NCBI GenBank assembly: GCA_021432635.1
Contig: MU270018.1
Coordinates: forward strand, 1,304,796 to 1,368,795
Source of the DNA: Thozetella sp. PMI_491
Lineage: Eukaryota > Ascomycota > Sordariomycetes > Chaetosphaeriales > Chaetosphaeriaceae
DNA length: 64,000 bases
Direction: 5' to 3'
The notes below the pieces were generated by a model. That model saw only the letters and a list, made by a program, of their open reading frames with translations, ran no database searches and had not been told where the DNA came from. Below are positions 25,661 to 34,796 of this stretch, in pieces; positions within the stretch are counted from its first letter, which is position 1; the number at the start of each line of letters is the position of its first letter. The translations under genes and the position numbers were made by a program.

Positions 25661-26788
25661 TCGCGGTCACTTGGCCTCCACCCGACAGCGCTCGCACGAA
25701 TACCCGGCCCCCGTGCTTCGCACAAATGGCTTGCGGGAAAGACCACACATGTGTGGATGAGGATCTGACCGTGTTTCGGAAGGGAAGCGAGGAATCTGGA
25801 ACAGGGAGGGCGGTGAGAGGTCTGGGGTGTTTTTTTGGCAAGACGGTAGCTTGGGCAAACTTTTCCTGCTGGGCAACCACCCTACGATAAGAAAGACACT
25901 ATTTTCCCGCACCACCCAAAGTCCAACCTCCTCTTTTGTTGACCTGGGCGCCGTGACCCCCCTCCAAGTTGGTAGAGTCTCAGTTTCCGGTTATCTTCTG
26001 GGCTGATCAGCAGGTATCAACTCTCTGGCCGACCCTAACCCGACCCTTTCTAGTTTCCATGGCTGCGTGTGTTTACGCCAAGCAGGGAGGCGGCGGCGGC
26101 CACCACCTCGTGTTCGATGAGCCTACTTCCTAAAGCCAGACGGTACTCTTACGCCCTGTGCCACCCTGCCGCTGCCCAATCTGAGCCGTGCCTAACTGAC
26201 TTAGACAGAAATACGCCCGTCATCTACGAACTAGAGCCTTGCTCGCCAGACGTCCCTCCTAGAGGATGTGCCGGCCGACCGCGTCCATTCACTTGCCTTT
26301 CCGCTCGGTCTGAGGTCGAAAGGCAAACAGGAAAGTCCCTACCCGTAAGAAGGCAAGCACAGGCGTTGCGATTGGCTCGGGCCGGTCCAAGCAACGGGTA
26401 TGTACAGCAGCTCCTAGGCTAACCCCTGATACTTATTTCAAGTTGCGAGGGTTAGCAAAGGCCACCCGTGCTGAATCTCCATGATACGTCAAAGACTCAA
26501 CCTCCGAAGAACTCCGCCACTTAACCTTATAGGGAATGGAGGCGTGTCTCACAACCCAGCCTGATATTGGTATTGGGCGAGTACTGAACAAAACATGGTG
26601 GCACGGTGCTGAGCGATCAAGATGAGACAGGTGTGGGAGCTGGTGTGCTGGACGGGAATGCATAACACGATTCAATGCTCGTAGCTCCGAGGTAGGCTCC
26701 CGCGTGAAGGGTTGTTGCATGCTCGATTACGTGAGAATGCGAGAGCTTGCAGATGGTGGCTCAACATCTGCCCTTTGGTCTCGAGGCT
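25661..26788. other. Intergenic, no supported gene
   Basis: The 3' flank of the p23 gene and unassigned DNA. A 117-codon plus-strand frame near 26.07-26.42 kb shows no family features. Confidence 0.5.
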
Positions 26789-26796
26789 TATATAAA
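26789..26796 (+). promoter_or_regulatory. TATA box candidate
   Basis: TATATAAA lies 319 bp upstream of the ATG at 27115, the only plausible downstream gene. The consensus match is good; the assignment is inferred from position. Confidence 0.45.
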
Positions 26797-27114
26797 GCCC
26801 CATTCGTGGCTCTGTGGGGAAGGCTGTGCTGGCTCTTTCTAGCAACCAAACCTTCTATATTCGCCGAGGACGCTTCACTAGAGCTCCCCTTGACCTCCAT
26901 CCTCCCTGTCTTTGACGAGGCCTCCCTCCGCTTTTAGGCATTGCGAGGTTGCTATTAGCCACAGCACTGGCTTCTTTCAGGACCGGTCCTGGCGTCAATC
27001 CATACTGTTTTACCTACGAAGATCAGCTAGCAGGCTGTATCTTCGCATCTACCAATATACCAATACCGCAGCCACTCTAGCAGCACGGAACCGAAGCAAA
27101 TCACGAATATCAAA

Positions 27115-27450
27115 ATGACCCTCATCATCTCGGGAACGTCGTCCCGGGCGAAGTCAAACGCCTCCAAGTCTCATAAAGACGGCGCCCATGGACGAACTGC
27201 CTCGTCTGCCTCGTCCTCGGTAGACGACGGGCGCAGCCGCCAGTCGGGAAAACACACGCACGAGGCCCAAAGCAAGAAGGCTGAGGACGAGATCTATACG
27301 TCCAAGGACGCCGCCAACGACGTTTACGATGGTGCGTGTCTCACGGCGTGGCCGGCAGACGAGCCGTACTATGGTACTGAGCACCATCCTCCGGCGGACA
27401 CTAGCAGCAAGAAAGGCAAAGAGAAGAGATACAAGAAGCCAAATAAGTAA
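27115..27450 (+). CDS. Small hydrophilic hypothetical protein, 111 aa
   Basis: A single-exon ATG frame in good context (TCAAAATGACC), with a TATATAAA element upstream. The product is rich in Ser, Lys and Asp and has no signal peptide or transmembrane segment. The middle holds EIYTSKDAANDVYDGACLTA, with acidic and aromatic residues, and the C-terminus is lysine-rich (SKKGKEKRYKKPNK), perhaps a nuclear localisation or nucleic-acid-binding tail. C/G-ending codons prevail as in the neighbouring genes. No family is recognised; likely lineage-specific. The reverse strand is also open for about 105 codons, so coding status is moderate. Confidence 0.5.
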   Translation: MTLIISGTSSRAKSNASKSHKDGAHGRTASSASSSVDDGRSRQSGKHTHEAQSKKAEDEIYTSKDAANDVYDGACLTAWPADEPYYGTEHHPPADTSSKKGKEKRYKKPNK

Positions 27451-28828
27451 AGCGTGTGTGTAGACCTCCACATATCCCGTTTCCTAGTGACTCGGGGCTG
27501 TTGGTTCACGGCTCGCCGAGCTACTTACATCCATCCAGATGATGCGCAGTGGTGAAAGAGTTCCAGGCCCATCATGTCTTTCATTTACTTCCCGGGCTGT
27601 TTTGGTGACAGACAATTTCTTACGAGCTTTTGTGCTTCGATTTCGTGGTAAGGTGAGGGGAGCTAGAGAGGATGGTCTTCTGCTGAGCCCGGCCGTGGGT
27701 TAGCTAGAACACACTCTTTTGAGAAAGTATGAGAAAATACAAGTCAATCCGCTCATTTCGTCTTTTGCAGCTGAAGAAGCACTGCATTTTTAGCCTCTAG
27801 CGAAGAGATGACTATCTTGCCTAATCTTTGTGCAACGGTGCAATGCCAATCCTTCTTCTAGGCCTAAAAATGCAGTACTATATCAATTAGTATTTTGAAG
27901 ATCTCCTCAAAAGCCCTTAAACCTTGTCACCAATTCTACTACGAACGGCCTCGGCCCCGAGTTTCATAAGTTCTAGGACTATTGTTCGGTGGTGACGCCA
28001 TTGGTATCTCAGACTGTACCTGTCACCACTGTGATGGGCTCCGCGTGGGTCACGAATACAATATCTAGTGGCCAGCGCTAGCCAACCTACACCATTGAGC
28101 CTTACCAAGGCCCTCAAGATGTAGCAGAAGCAGCGAGATGAGTTACAGAAATAAAGAACCTCCGTGCCATACTTATTATGGTTATCGAGAGAAGATACAA
28201 GATGTTCAAAAAATAAAATAAAAGGGCAAAAAAGTGGAGTCGAATTCACCATCTCCGTGCTTCTCTACTAGCCCCCAGCGTTCGTAATCCAACTCGCCAT
28301 GCGACGGTGAAGATGCCTCTGCAGAGTGGAGCCTCTCTCAAGTGTGTTCTTCATTGCTTAGGGCCACGCGCAGCGATCGCTGGTTTCCCGAGCGAGTGGG
28401 TGGCCACCGCAGCATTCGTGTTGGGCGCCGCTAGGGGGTTCTAATGGGCAAGTAGAGAAGCACAGAAAAAATCGTGAGCCTTCATACCGAAAGACCATTA
28501 CAGTCAGAAATTCTCAGTTTCTGCTAGACCTTATAAATGGTTAGCCAAGTAGCGTCCCCGGCAACACTAATTGGGAATCGTTATCGATAAGGCGGTAACA
28601 GATTCATTGCCAAGTCCTTCGTGTCCCTCCAGGTCGACATTTGTTTGAGAATATTTAAGTACGCATACCAGCTCTCTTGTCGGTACACGTACTTATACTA
28701 TGCTTTATTTAAGCCAATGAACATCCCGGCGCCCGCAACCGGAGCTACAACGTCACTTTCTCGCCTGAAGTGTCTGAAGGTTGCTAGCAGGTGACGGGAC
28801 GCGACGGCAAAGGGCGCCTGCTTGCACT
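27451..28828. promoter_or_regulatory. Intergenic region upstream of GPI15
   Basis: Relatively AT-rich with no supported gene. It contains the 10-bp palindrome TTATCGATAA at 28581-28590, about 240 bp upstream of the GPI15 start. Confidence 0.4.
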
Positions 28829-29527
28829 ATGCTCACGACCGAACCACACCTCCACATTCGGCGGCCGTCGCCCACCACGGCCGAGTTCACCGTCACAACA
28901 TGTCCGCCCCTCGCCATCCCCGTGCGCCTTGCGCTGCTTGGCGTCCTCCTGGCTCGCATTGCCCTCATCCTGAGCTCGCTCCTGCTCCTGTACTCTAAGT
29001 ACGCTCTCTCTCCTTTCGCTGCCCCCATTGGCCCCTTCGCCACTGCTCCCGCCCTTTTCTCAGACGACTTTATCTGGTACGCCATCTGGCTGGCGCACAC
29101 GTCTCCTCTCGGCGAGGCCTTTACCGCGCTGGCAGCCGCCGCGCCCGCGTGGACCATCGTTGCGGTCTGTGGCGGTGCGCTCTACGGCGCGCTGCAGCGC
29201 ATCCATACGACCGAGAGCCTCTTGGTGCTGCGGGGGCTGGGGATCCAGACGGCAAGCACGGGTACGACGGTCCTAGGCTCACTCTGGGGCGGTCCGCGCA
29301 CCCGGTTCATCCCTACCGAGAAGATCCGGGATGTCTTGATAAACGAAGCGCCAAGGGGTTTCGTCATCCAATACTACCTAGTCGTGGTCGTCGACGGTGA
29401 GGAGGATGTTGTCGTGGTGTTCCCCAAGCTCCTTCCGAGGAGAAAGATCGTCGAAGCTGTTTGGAGAGGAGTCAAGGGATGCTTATACGAGTCAGATGGG
29501 CTCAAAGGAGTGGGCGAGAAGGGATAA
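28829..29527 (+). CDS. GPI15: GPI-GlcNAc transferase subunit Gpi15/PIG-H
   Basis: This is a subunit of the ER complex that moves GlcNAc from UDP-GlcNAc to phosphatidylinositol, the first step of GPI-anchor synthesis. The gene is one exon of 232 aa. The ATG at 28829 is the first ATG in the open frame. Two hydrophobic segments (about residues 28-52 and 95-117) fit a hairpin in the ER membrane, with both ends facing the cytosol. The C-terminal PIG-H domain (about 130-220) has the hallmark FIPTEKIRDVLINEA followed by VIQYYLVVVVDGE and VVVFPKLLPRRK, matching the family block of a D-V-(I/V)-I-N-E-A core, a YYL strand and a conserved VF-P-L-P-R. It converges on DEG1, with 91 bp between the stop codons. 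Function is supported by motif order; no sequence search was possible. Confidence 0.9.
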   Translation: MLTTEPHLHIRRPSPTTAEFTVTTCPPLAIPVRLALLGVLLARIALILSSLLLLYSKYALSPFAAPIGPFATAPALFSDDFIWYAIWLAHTSPLGEAFTALAAAAPAWTIVAVCGGALYGALQRIHTTESLLVLRGLGIQTASTGTTVLGSLWGGPRTRFIPTEKIRDVLINEAPRGFVIQYYLVVVVDGEEDVVVVFPKLLPRRKIVEAVWRGVKGCLYESDGLKGVGEKG

Positions 29528-29618
29528 AAAGTGCCTGAGTGATCGAGAGCCGGCCATCGAAGAGCCTGTCCAGATCAAACTTATTTTTCTTCATTTTGGT
29601 TCGACGAGCTATAGAACA

Positions 29619-31373
29619 CTATTCGCCTGCCAACTCTTCTACACCCTGTGGCGTAGTCGTCTCGACCGCCTTCGCCCTCTTCGCCTCCTTGTACACGGTT
29701 CTCCAGTTCTTAATCTTGGCCATCTCGGCCGAGCTGGGAAACCCTCTGCTCTGCGCAAATTTATCGTTAACCTCATCTGGTGTAGCCAAGAGCCGTTTCT
29801 TGAAAATCGGGTGATACACGCCCAGCAGCCGTGCTGTATTCCCGCCTTCGAACACCCTGTCGCTCGGTCGGGGTTTCTCGACGCGGCGTAGCTGCCGCCC
29901 CAGGTTTGGTTTCGTCACTACAGCCTCCAGCAGCTGGTTTGCAAGGACCTCGTCCATCTTCTTGGCCCTCCACTCCTCCCATACCTGATTCGCTAGCCCT
30001 CCGGGGCCGTGGAGTTTCGAAAGCATGTCTTCACCTACCCAGATCCAGTTTATTGAGTCTGTGTATTCGATATGGGGCACAGTGGGACTGCGCAAATCTT
30101 GGGGTAGCTCCTGGGACAAGTCTGGGAAGAGGCAGTCCCAGAGGACTAGTGGCACTTCCTCGGCCATGGTGTATGCGGGCCGTCTCGGCGTCTTCTGGAC
30201 GTCCAGGAGATCTGAGACAATAGACGGCTGCTCAAAGCCTTGGCCCACGGCAAGAACTACCGAGACCATGTGGCGGATCTGGTGCCAAAGAAATGCGGAA
30301 CCCCGAACATGGAAATAGTACACTTTGGGGTGCTTTCCTTCCGCTAGAGTCTCTGGTCGGAAGTCCGGCCCCTCGACATACGGAAGAGCTGAGCCAAGAT
30401 CCTTCACCTCCACGATGTCGCATTCGAACATCCGGCGCCAAAAGTTGGAGATTTGCTTGGCGGGGTCGACCTTGCAGAAGTTGCGGAAGTCATGGAGGCC
30501 TTCGAACAGCTTGGCTGCCTTTCTCATGGCGTCAATGTCGAGCCATCCGTCCCGGCTGGTGGCAGCGCCTTTGGGCATGTTCATGCTGGCAGGCATCGGA
30601 GAGTATGCAGGCTGGGTGAAGTAGTATCTGTACTGTCTCTCTCGGCAGGAAAACCTGGCATCGAAGTCGGGTGGAAGGTTCGGGCACCAGGCTAGAATCC
30701 GTATGTCTGGCGGTAGGAGCCGGTTAAGCACCTTGCAGTAGTCGATCTCGTCCCTGATGGGATCCCATTCGGGCTTGTGGGCCTGGGGCCCGTCGCTCTT
30801 CTTTTCTTCTGTCCCGTCTTGCGCATTCGCCGCGATGTCCGTCATTTGTGCATCTTCGCCCTCCCCGAGCGTCTCGGTAGGAGGACCTTCTGGCTCGTCC
30901 TTCGGTTTCGGGCGGTTGCTGCGCACACGTATGTTTATGACCTGTCCGAAAGCGCTGACACCTCGGTCCGTCCGCCCGCATTTAGAGTACTCGAAGGGCG
31001 CGAAGTTGACCTCTTCCGTCTTCTCCGGAAAGATCAAGCAGCTCTTGACGAGGGCCTTCCATAGCTCCTCCTCTATGGTCGCCTGTACGGTGGTGTTTTG
31101 GAACTCGAAACCATTGTAATTCTTTCCCAGGTATGCTAGTTTTAAACCAACCACACGCGTCAAGTACTTGGTGGGATCGATCTGCTTCTTCTTCTTGGGT
31201 ACTCTCCTCGCGGGACCGGCATGGTCTTGTGGGGGGTCGGTGGAGGGTTCTGCTTGCCCGGTGGCAGCAACTGTGGTCTGCTCGACAGGCGGGATGGCTC
31301 TAAGCTCGGCCTCAAGCTGTTTGACGCGCTCGATGAGGCTTTCCTTCGTCCAGCGATCGTAATTGGCAGCCAT
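29619..31373 (-). CDS. DEG1: tRNA pseudouridine(38/39) synthase Deg1/Pus3
   Basis: Deg1 converts uridine 38 and 39 of the tRNA anticodon stem-loop to pseudouridine. The gene is intron-free; the ATG at 31373 gives 584 aa starting MAANYDRWTKESL. The TruA-like domain starts near residue 70 (YLTRVVGLKLAYLGKNYNGF). The catalytic motif KCGRTDRGVSAFGQV carries Asp136. Later blocks are RFSCRERQYRYYF, GLHDFRNFCKVDPAKQ and FLWHQIRHMV. LRDFRNFCK-type residues and the length favour Deg1/Pus3 over Pus1. An acidic, low-complexity insertion (about 151-205) splits the domain. The C-terminal ~100 residues are charged and probably disordered. An upstream in-frame ATG at 31505 would add 44 Arg-rich residues (see findings). 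Deg1 shares a divergent promoter with the Rho-like GTPase. Confidence 0.93.
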   Translation of the reverse strand: MAANYDRWTKESLIERVKQLEAELRAIPPVEQTTVAATGQAEPSTDPPQDHAGPARRVPKKKKQIDPTKYLTRVVGLKLAYLGKNYNGFEFQNTTVQATIEEELWKALVKSCLIFPEKTEEVNFAPFEYSKCGRTDRGVSAFGQVINIRVRSNRPKPKDEPEGPPTETLGEGEDAQMTDIAANAQDGTEEKKSDGPQAHKPEWDPIRDEIDYCKVLNRLLPPDIRILAWCPNLPPDFDARFSCRERQYRYYFTQPAYSPMPASMNMPKGAATSRDGWLDIDAMRKAAKLFEGLHDFRNFCKVDPAKQISNFWRRMFECDIVEVKDLGSALPYVEGPDFRPETLAEGKHPKVYYFHVRGSAFLWHQIRHMVSVVLAVGQGFEQPSIVSDLLDVQKTPRRPAYTMAEEVPLVLWDCLFPDLSQELPQDLRSPTVPHIEYTDSINWIWVGEDMLSKLHGPGGLANQVWEEWRAKKMDEVLANQLLEAVVTKPNLGRQLRRVEKPRPSDRVFEGGNTARLLGVYHPIFKKRLLATPDEVNDKFAQSRGFPSSAEMAKIKNWRTVYKEAKRAKAVETTTPQGVEELAGE

Positions 31374-31738
31374 TGTTTTGGTGGTCCTCGATGTGCGAGC
31401 CCGTAGTCGGAGCCTAAGGGTGGCGGCCGGCGCTTTTTCTGGCCTGAGGGGGACTTGGCGTATGACCTGCAGTGCTCTCTCCGGTCGAGAATGGAGAAAG
31501 CGCATTCGGTCTCCAGGCGTTGGACGGTTGACTCGCACAAAAACGGATTTTAGTAGTCACGCCTATGTAGGTACCTACATGTCTAGCTCCGATGACTGTG
31601 CCTAATATTTTCCAGGCGCCTCTAGTCATCGGGGTCCTTATCGATAAGCGATAAGGACCTGCGTCATTTATCAAGGGTCCTCCCGCGCAGCATAGGACTT
31701 CTACATGCGCTGAATTCGACGTCGTTGGGAGAAGAACA
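31374..31738. promoter_or_regulatory. Divergent promoter of DEG1 and the Rho-like GTPase
   Basis: This 365-bp span serves two genes transcribed away from each other. It contains a perfect 16-bp palindrome at 31565-31580 (ATGTAGGTACCTACAT) and an inverted repeat with 11-bp arms at 31633-31659, which bears three GATA-type sites and the palindrome TTATCGATAA. Confidence 0.7.
31633..31659. repeat. Inverted repeat with clustered GATA sites
   Basis: GGTCCTTATCG and CGATAAGGACC are perfect 11-bp arms around a 5-nt loop, ATAAG. Within it lie TTATC, GATAAG and a second GATAAG, so GATA-factor binding is plausible. It ends 79 bp upstream of the GTPase ATG at 31739, so it may be in the core promoter or leader. 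Confidence 0.8.
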
Positions 31739-32446
31739 ATGGAGTCTCACAAGGTAACGATTTTGTTCCTCGGAGATGAGAAATGCGGCAAGTCGACTTT
31801 TCTATCGTAAGTACTCTGAGGTCTGTCTCTTGCTCGCGTCCCTGAGCGCCTGCAGCTAATACCCTGCCGTCTAGACGCATCAGCCAGGGCAGTGAGAACT
31901 TGGTCGGCAAGGTTCCCGTCACTCTCCTAAGGGACATGGACCAGCCCTACGTCTTTGAGATCCGTTCCCGCAAGGCAGAATACCGGTTCGAGTTCTACGA
32001 CACCTCCAGCCCGGAGAGCTGGAGGCTACTCAAGCCCGACCTGATTGTCATTTGCTATGACATCAGTCAGCGACTCAGTCTCATCAACCTGCAGAGGGTG
32101 GTATGTGGGACCCAGGCCCGGGTTTGACTTGCCTCGCAGTCTGAGGCTCTGACGTGCATTCCAGTGGATTAAAGAGGTGCGGACCACCTTCGACACCAGC
32201 GATGTCACCCCCATCCTGGTCCTCGGTCTCAAGCGGGATCTCCGGTCAGAGGAAGACCCCAATGGCATCATCTACCCCCAAGAGGCCTACCGCATTGCTG
32301 GGGAGATGAGGGCCGACAAGTACATGGAGTGCTCTGCAGTGACCGGGGAGCTGCTGAAAGAGAGTTTCGAAGACATCTGCACTACCGCCATGAAGGAGGC
32401 ACGCGGGGGGGGAGGTCAGAGCGAGGGCGGATGCTCCTTGATGTGA
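31739..32446 (+). CDS. Atypical Rho-like small GTPase with CaaX box
   Basis: There are three exons, 31739..31806, 31875..32100 and 32165..32446, giving 191 aa; both introns are GT-AG and in phase. The P-loop is GDEKCGKST (Gly12-Thr20). The switch II motif, normally DTAGQE, reads DTSSPES (Asp65-Ser71), so the DxxG glycine and the catalytic Gln are both absent. LGLKRDLR (Lys121, Asp123) matches the Rho-type base-recognition motif and ECSAVTG supplies the SAx motif. The last four residues, CSLM, form a CaaX prenylation box behind a Gly-rich hinge, so plasma-membrane or endomembrane attachment is likely. The Rho insert helix is short or missing. This is probably a Rho-related protein with altered or no GTP hydrolysis. 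The stop codon is 9 bp from that of RPC9 on the opposite strand. Confidence 0.9.
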
Positions 32447-32455
32447 GACAGGCCT

Positions 32456-32992
32456 CTAAGAACCAGCCTCGACCTCCATAGCATCCTCGTCATAGTGGTC
32501 ATCCCCATTTGCTTGGGGCGGCTGTCCGAGCACCTCGGTAATGATATCGATCATTTTGGCCTGCTCATCCTCGGTGAAACGCTCCTCGAGGTCCTCGATG
32601 GCGGTGCTGAGGAGGGCACTGTTGTTGGGCCGTATGTTGAGGATGCTGAGCAGCTCTGCCTTGGTCGGCTCGCTCTGGAAGCCGGCGGCTCTCAGGCTGG
32701 CCATCAGTTTGGAAATAGACAGAGGAGAGTAGGCACCAGTGGTATCCTGGTCGCGGAGCGGGCCGGGCGGCGTCCGGAGATATTGAAGGACCTGGTGATT
32801 GTCAGATACAAGGCCAAGAAATACCTAGGAATTGCCTGTGCCAGTGGTTTATTGACAGACCTCTCGAGTCATCGTTGCCAGGTTGCCAGGCATCTTCTTG
32901 CGCTCTTCTTTCTTGCGGGTCTGGTGGTCCAGCAGCCGCTGGTAGACCTCAAAGTTGGAGATTAGGGCATTTTGCGCCTCCAGCACCTTCAT
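32456..32992 (-). CDS. RPC17: RNA polymerase III subunit Rpc9/C17
   Basis: C17 pairs with C25 to form the stalk of RNA polymerase III, which helps recruit TFIIIB during tRNA and 5S gene initiation. There are two exons, complement(32456..32791, 32861..32992), giving 155 aa. The 69-bp intron uses GTCTGT and CACCAG and joins in phase 0. The N-terminus MKVLEAQNALISNFEVYQRL fits the helical HRDC-like start, and the C-terminal core PTKAELLSILNIRPNNSALL with IEDLEERFTEDE is the typical RPC9 block. The tail is acidic (DDHYDEDAMEVEAGS). Exon 1 has the usual …LSNYEVL-type phrase as LISNFEVYQ. Very close convergence with the GTPase gene implies overlapping 3' ends. Confidence 0.9.
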
Positions 32993-34796
32993 CTTGACCT
33001 AGTTGGGTGCAACACTACCGCAAGATTGCTGCTGAGCGAGGAAGGACCAAAGAGGGGGCGGGGGCGGGTAGAACGGTTACGGGGACAGCTAAGCTCGAAT
33101 GCAGCCGGGCTGGGGGAGAGATGGGGGAGGGCGTGGGATGTGCACACCAACAACAACAGTTCGCGTCCAGGTAGGTGAAGTGGTTGAGGCAAGGGCGGTA
33201 ACGGTGGAATTTTTTTTTTTTTTGGCAGACCGCAGTTTGCCGTATGAGTAACTAAGGTAGGTAACTATCCCACTCTCTCGGAGCCCCTCCGACATCAAAT
33301 GCAGCCGATGTGGTTGGCCACGAGCCGCTAGCCGAAGTCGGGCGGTGAAGGAGGGGCAGAGGGGATTTTATTCCGTAGGCTACCGTTTACGGTACTTAGG
33401 TACGGGCTAGAATGCACCTACGGCCGGTAAGCAGTAGGTACTGCACCGTGCTGCCCCTTGGGATGCTGTCCTGTAGGCAGCTTGGATTCCTGACCGACAC
33501 TGCAGAGTGCTTCTCGCTATGGGGGCCCACAGAATACGGAGCAATACAGCATGTGAAGACAGATCTTCCCGAATCGTGCAGCTCGTTGCTCTCGAACAGC
33601 TTCCGTTTGCCTCCAAGTGTCTCGGGTTCCATCTGACACCCATGCTAGGTTGAGACAACGGAAGCCCTGCCAAGTCACAGGCTTGCTAGGTCTAGCCCGT
33701 ATGCCGGAGATGGGCCACTCCCAAGGACCACCACCATCCTCGAGACGAAAAAAAAGGGGGGGAGGGGCAGTCATCAGAGAGGAAAAAGAGCTCCCTGTGA
33801 GTTCGCGCCCCGCAGATGCAATCTGCAAGCGAACGATGCAAACCTCCAAGAAATGCTGCATGCCTAGGCCAATGAAAGCAGCTGACGCGAGATCCCCCAC
33901 CACTGAGGTCACCACGAGGCGCGGTTGAGCTCGATTCGAATTGCAAGGTTAGCAAAAAAAATCTCGCAACCTCCATCCCGCTCTTGTCTAGCACTCCTCC
34001 CCGCGGGTCTGCAGAGCCAGCAGCGCTGGAAGTAACAACTCGGCTAGTCACCTCCCTAATTACCTGCCCACCTAAAAGGTATCCATCTACCTTTACCGCT
34101 CTCGAACCTCAGAAACGGTACTAGCAACGGAGCGTCCACCCAGACGGCAGACGGCGGCGGGGGGGCAAACTTTTACGCGAAAAGTTTTTTCCCTTTAAAC
34201 CACCGTCCTTTTCCTGACCCCAGAACCCCGCGGTTCGCCTGAGTCGGGTCTCCCCTCCACCGCGGCCGGCCTCGAGCAAAACTCGTCGAGACAGACACTT
34301 GGACTTCGCACACGAACAACTCCCACAAGATGATTCTTTTGTGATCCAGGCACCTAGCCCCTTTCCCCCTCCCCTCCCCCTAGACCATCTCCCCTCCATC
34401 CTCTCTTTTGTTGCTACACCTCGCGCCCCAATCGTCGCCCTCCCGGCCGTCAACCGCACAACGCTTTCTGCCGGACCAAGCTCGGCTTTTTGCCTCTGAC
34501 GTCGGCTTAAAATTTCCACGAGCAGATTCCGGAATCGCAGCTCCAGGTCGCAACGCGCGCACCAATTGGCCCGCGCCCCAAGGGAAGCAGAGCCTCGCTG
34601 TTGGCCTCAACACCTGCAGCTCTCCGGCATCTTTATTCATCCTTTTTGAGCTCCTCCTTCTCCTCCTCTTCCTAGGGGCTCGCTCTCACAGGGGGTCCTC
34701 CCCGCGAAATAGCCAACCCCGGCTACTTTCTTTGTCCCTCTCCCGAACCCCACCACCGTGACGCGCCGAAGAGTTGCCCGCCCTTCACCAACGGAA
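32993..34796. promoter_or_regulatory. Divergent intergenic region between RPC17 and the PRPP synthetase gene
   Basis: Both promoters and leaders lie here. A T run sits near 33210-33222 and several TAGGTA motifs occur around 33.17-33.41 kb. The long C/T-rich stretch before 34797 is likely the leader of the PRPP synthetase gene. No coding sequence is supported. Confidence 0.45.

Noticed and set aside
28195-28260. A possible minus-strand tRNA 3' half (GAATTCGACTCC followed by a T run)
   Set aside because: The stem on either side of the TTCGA loop does not pair and no matching D-arm, anticodon arm or acceptor stem could be found.
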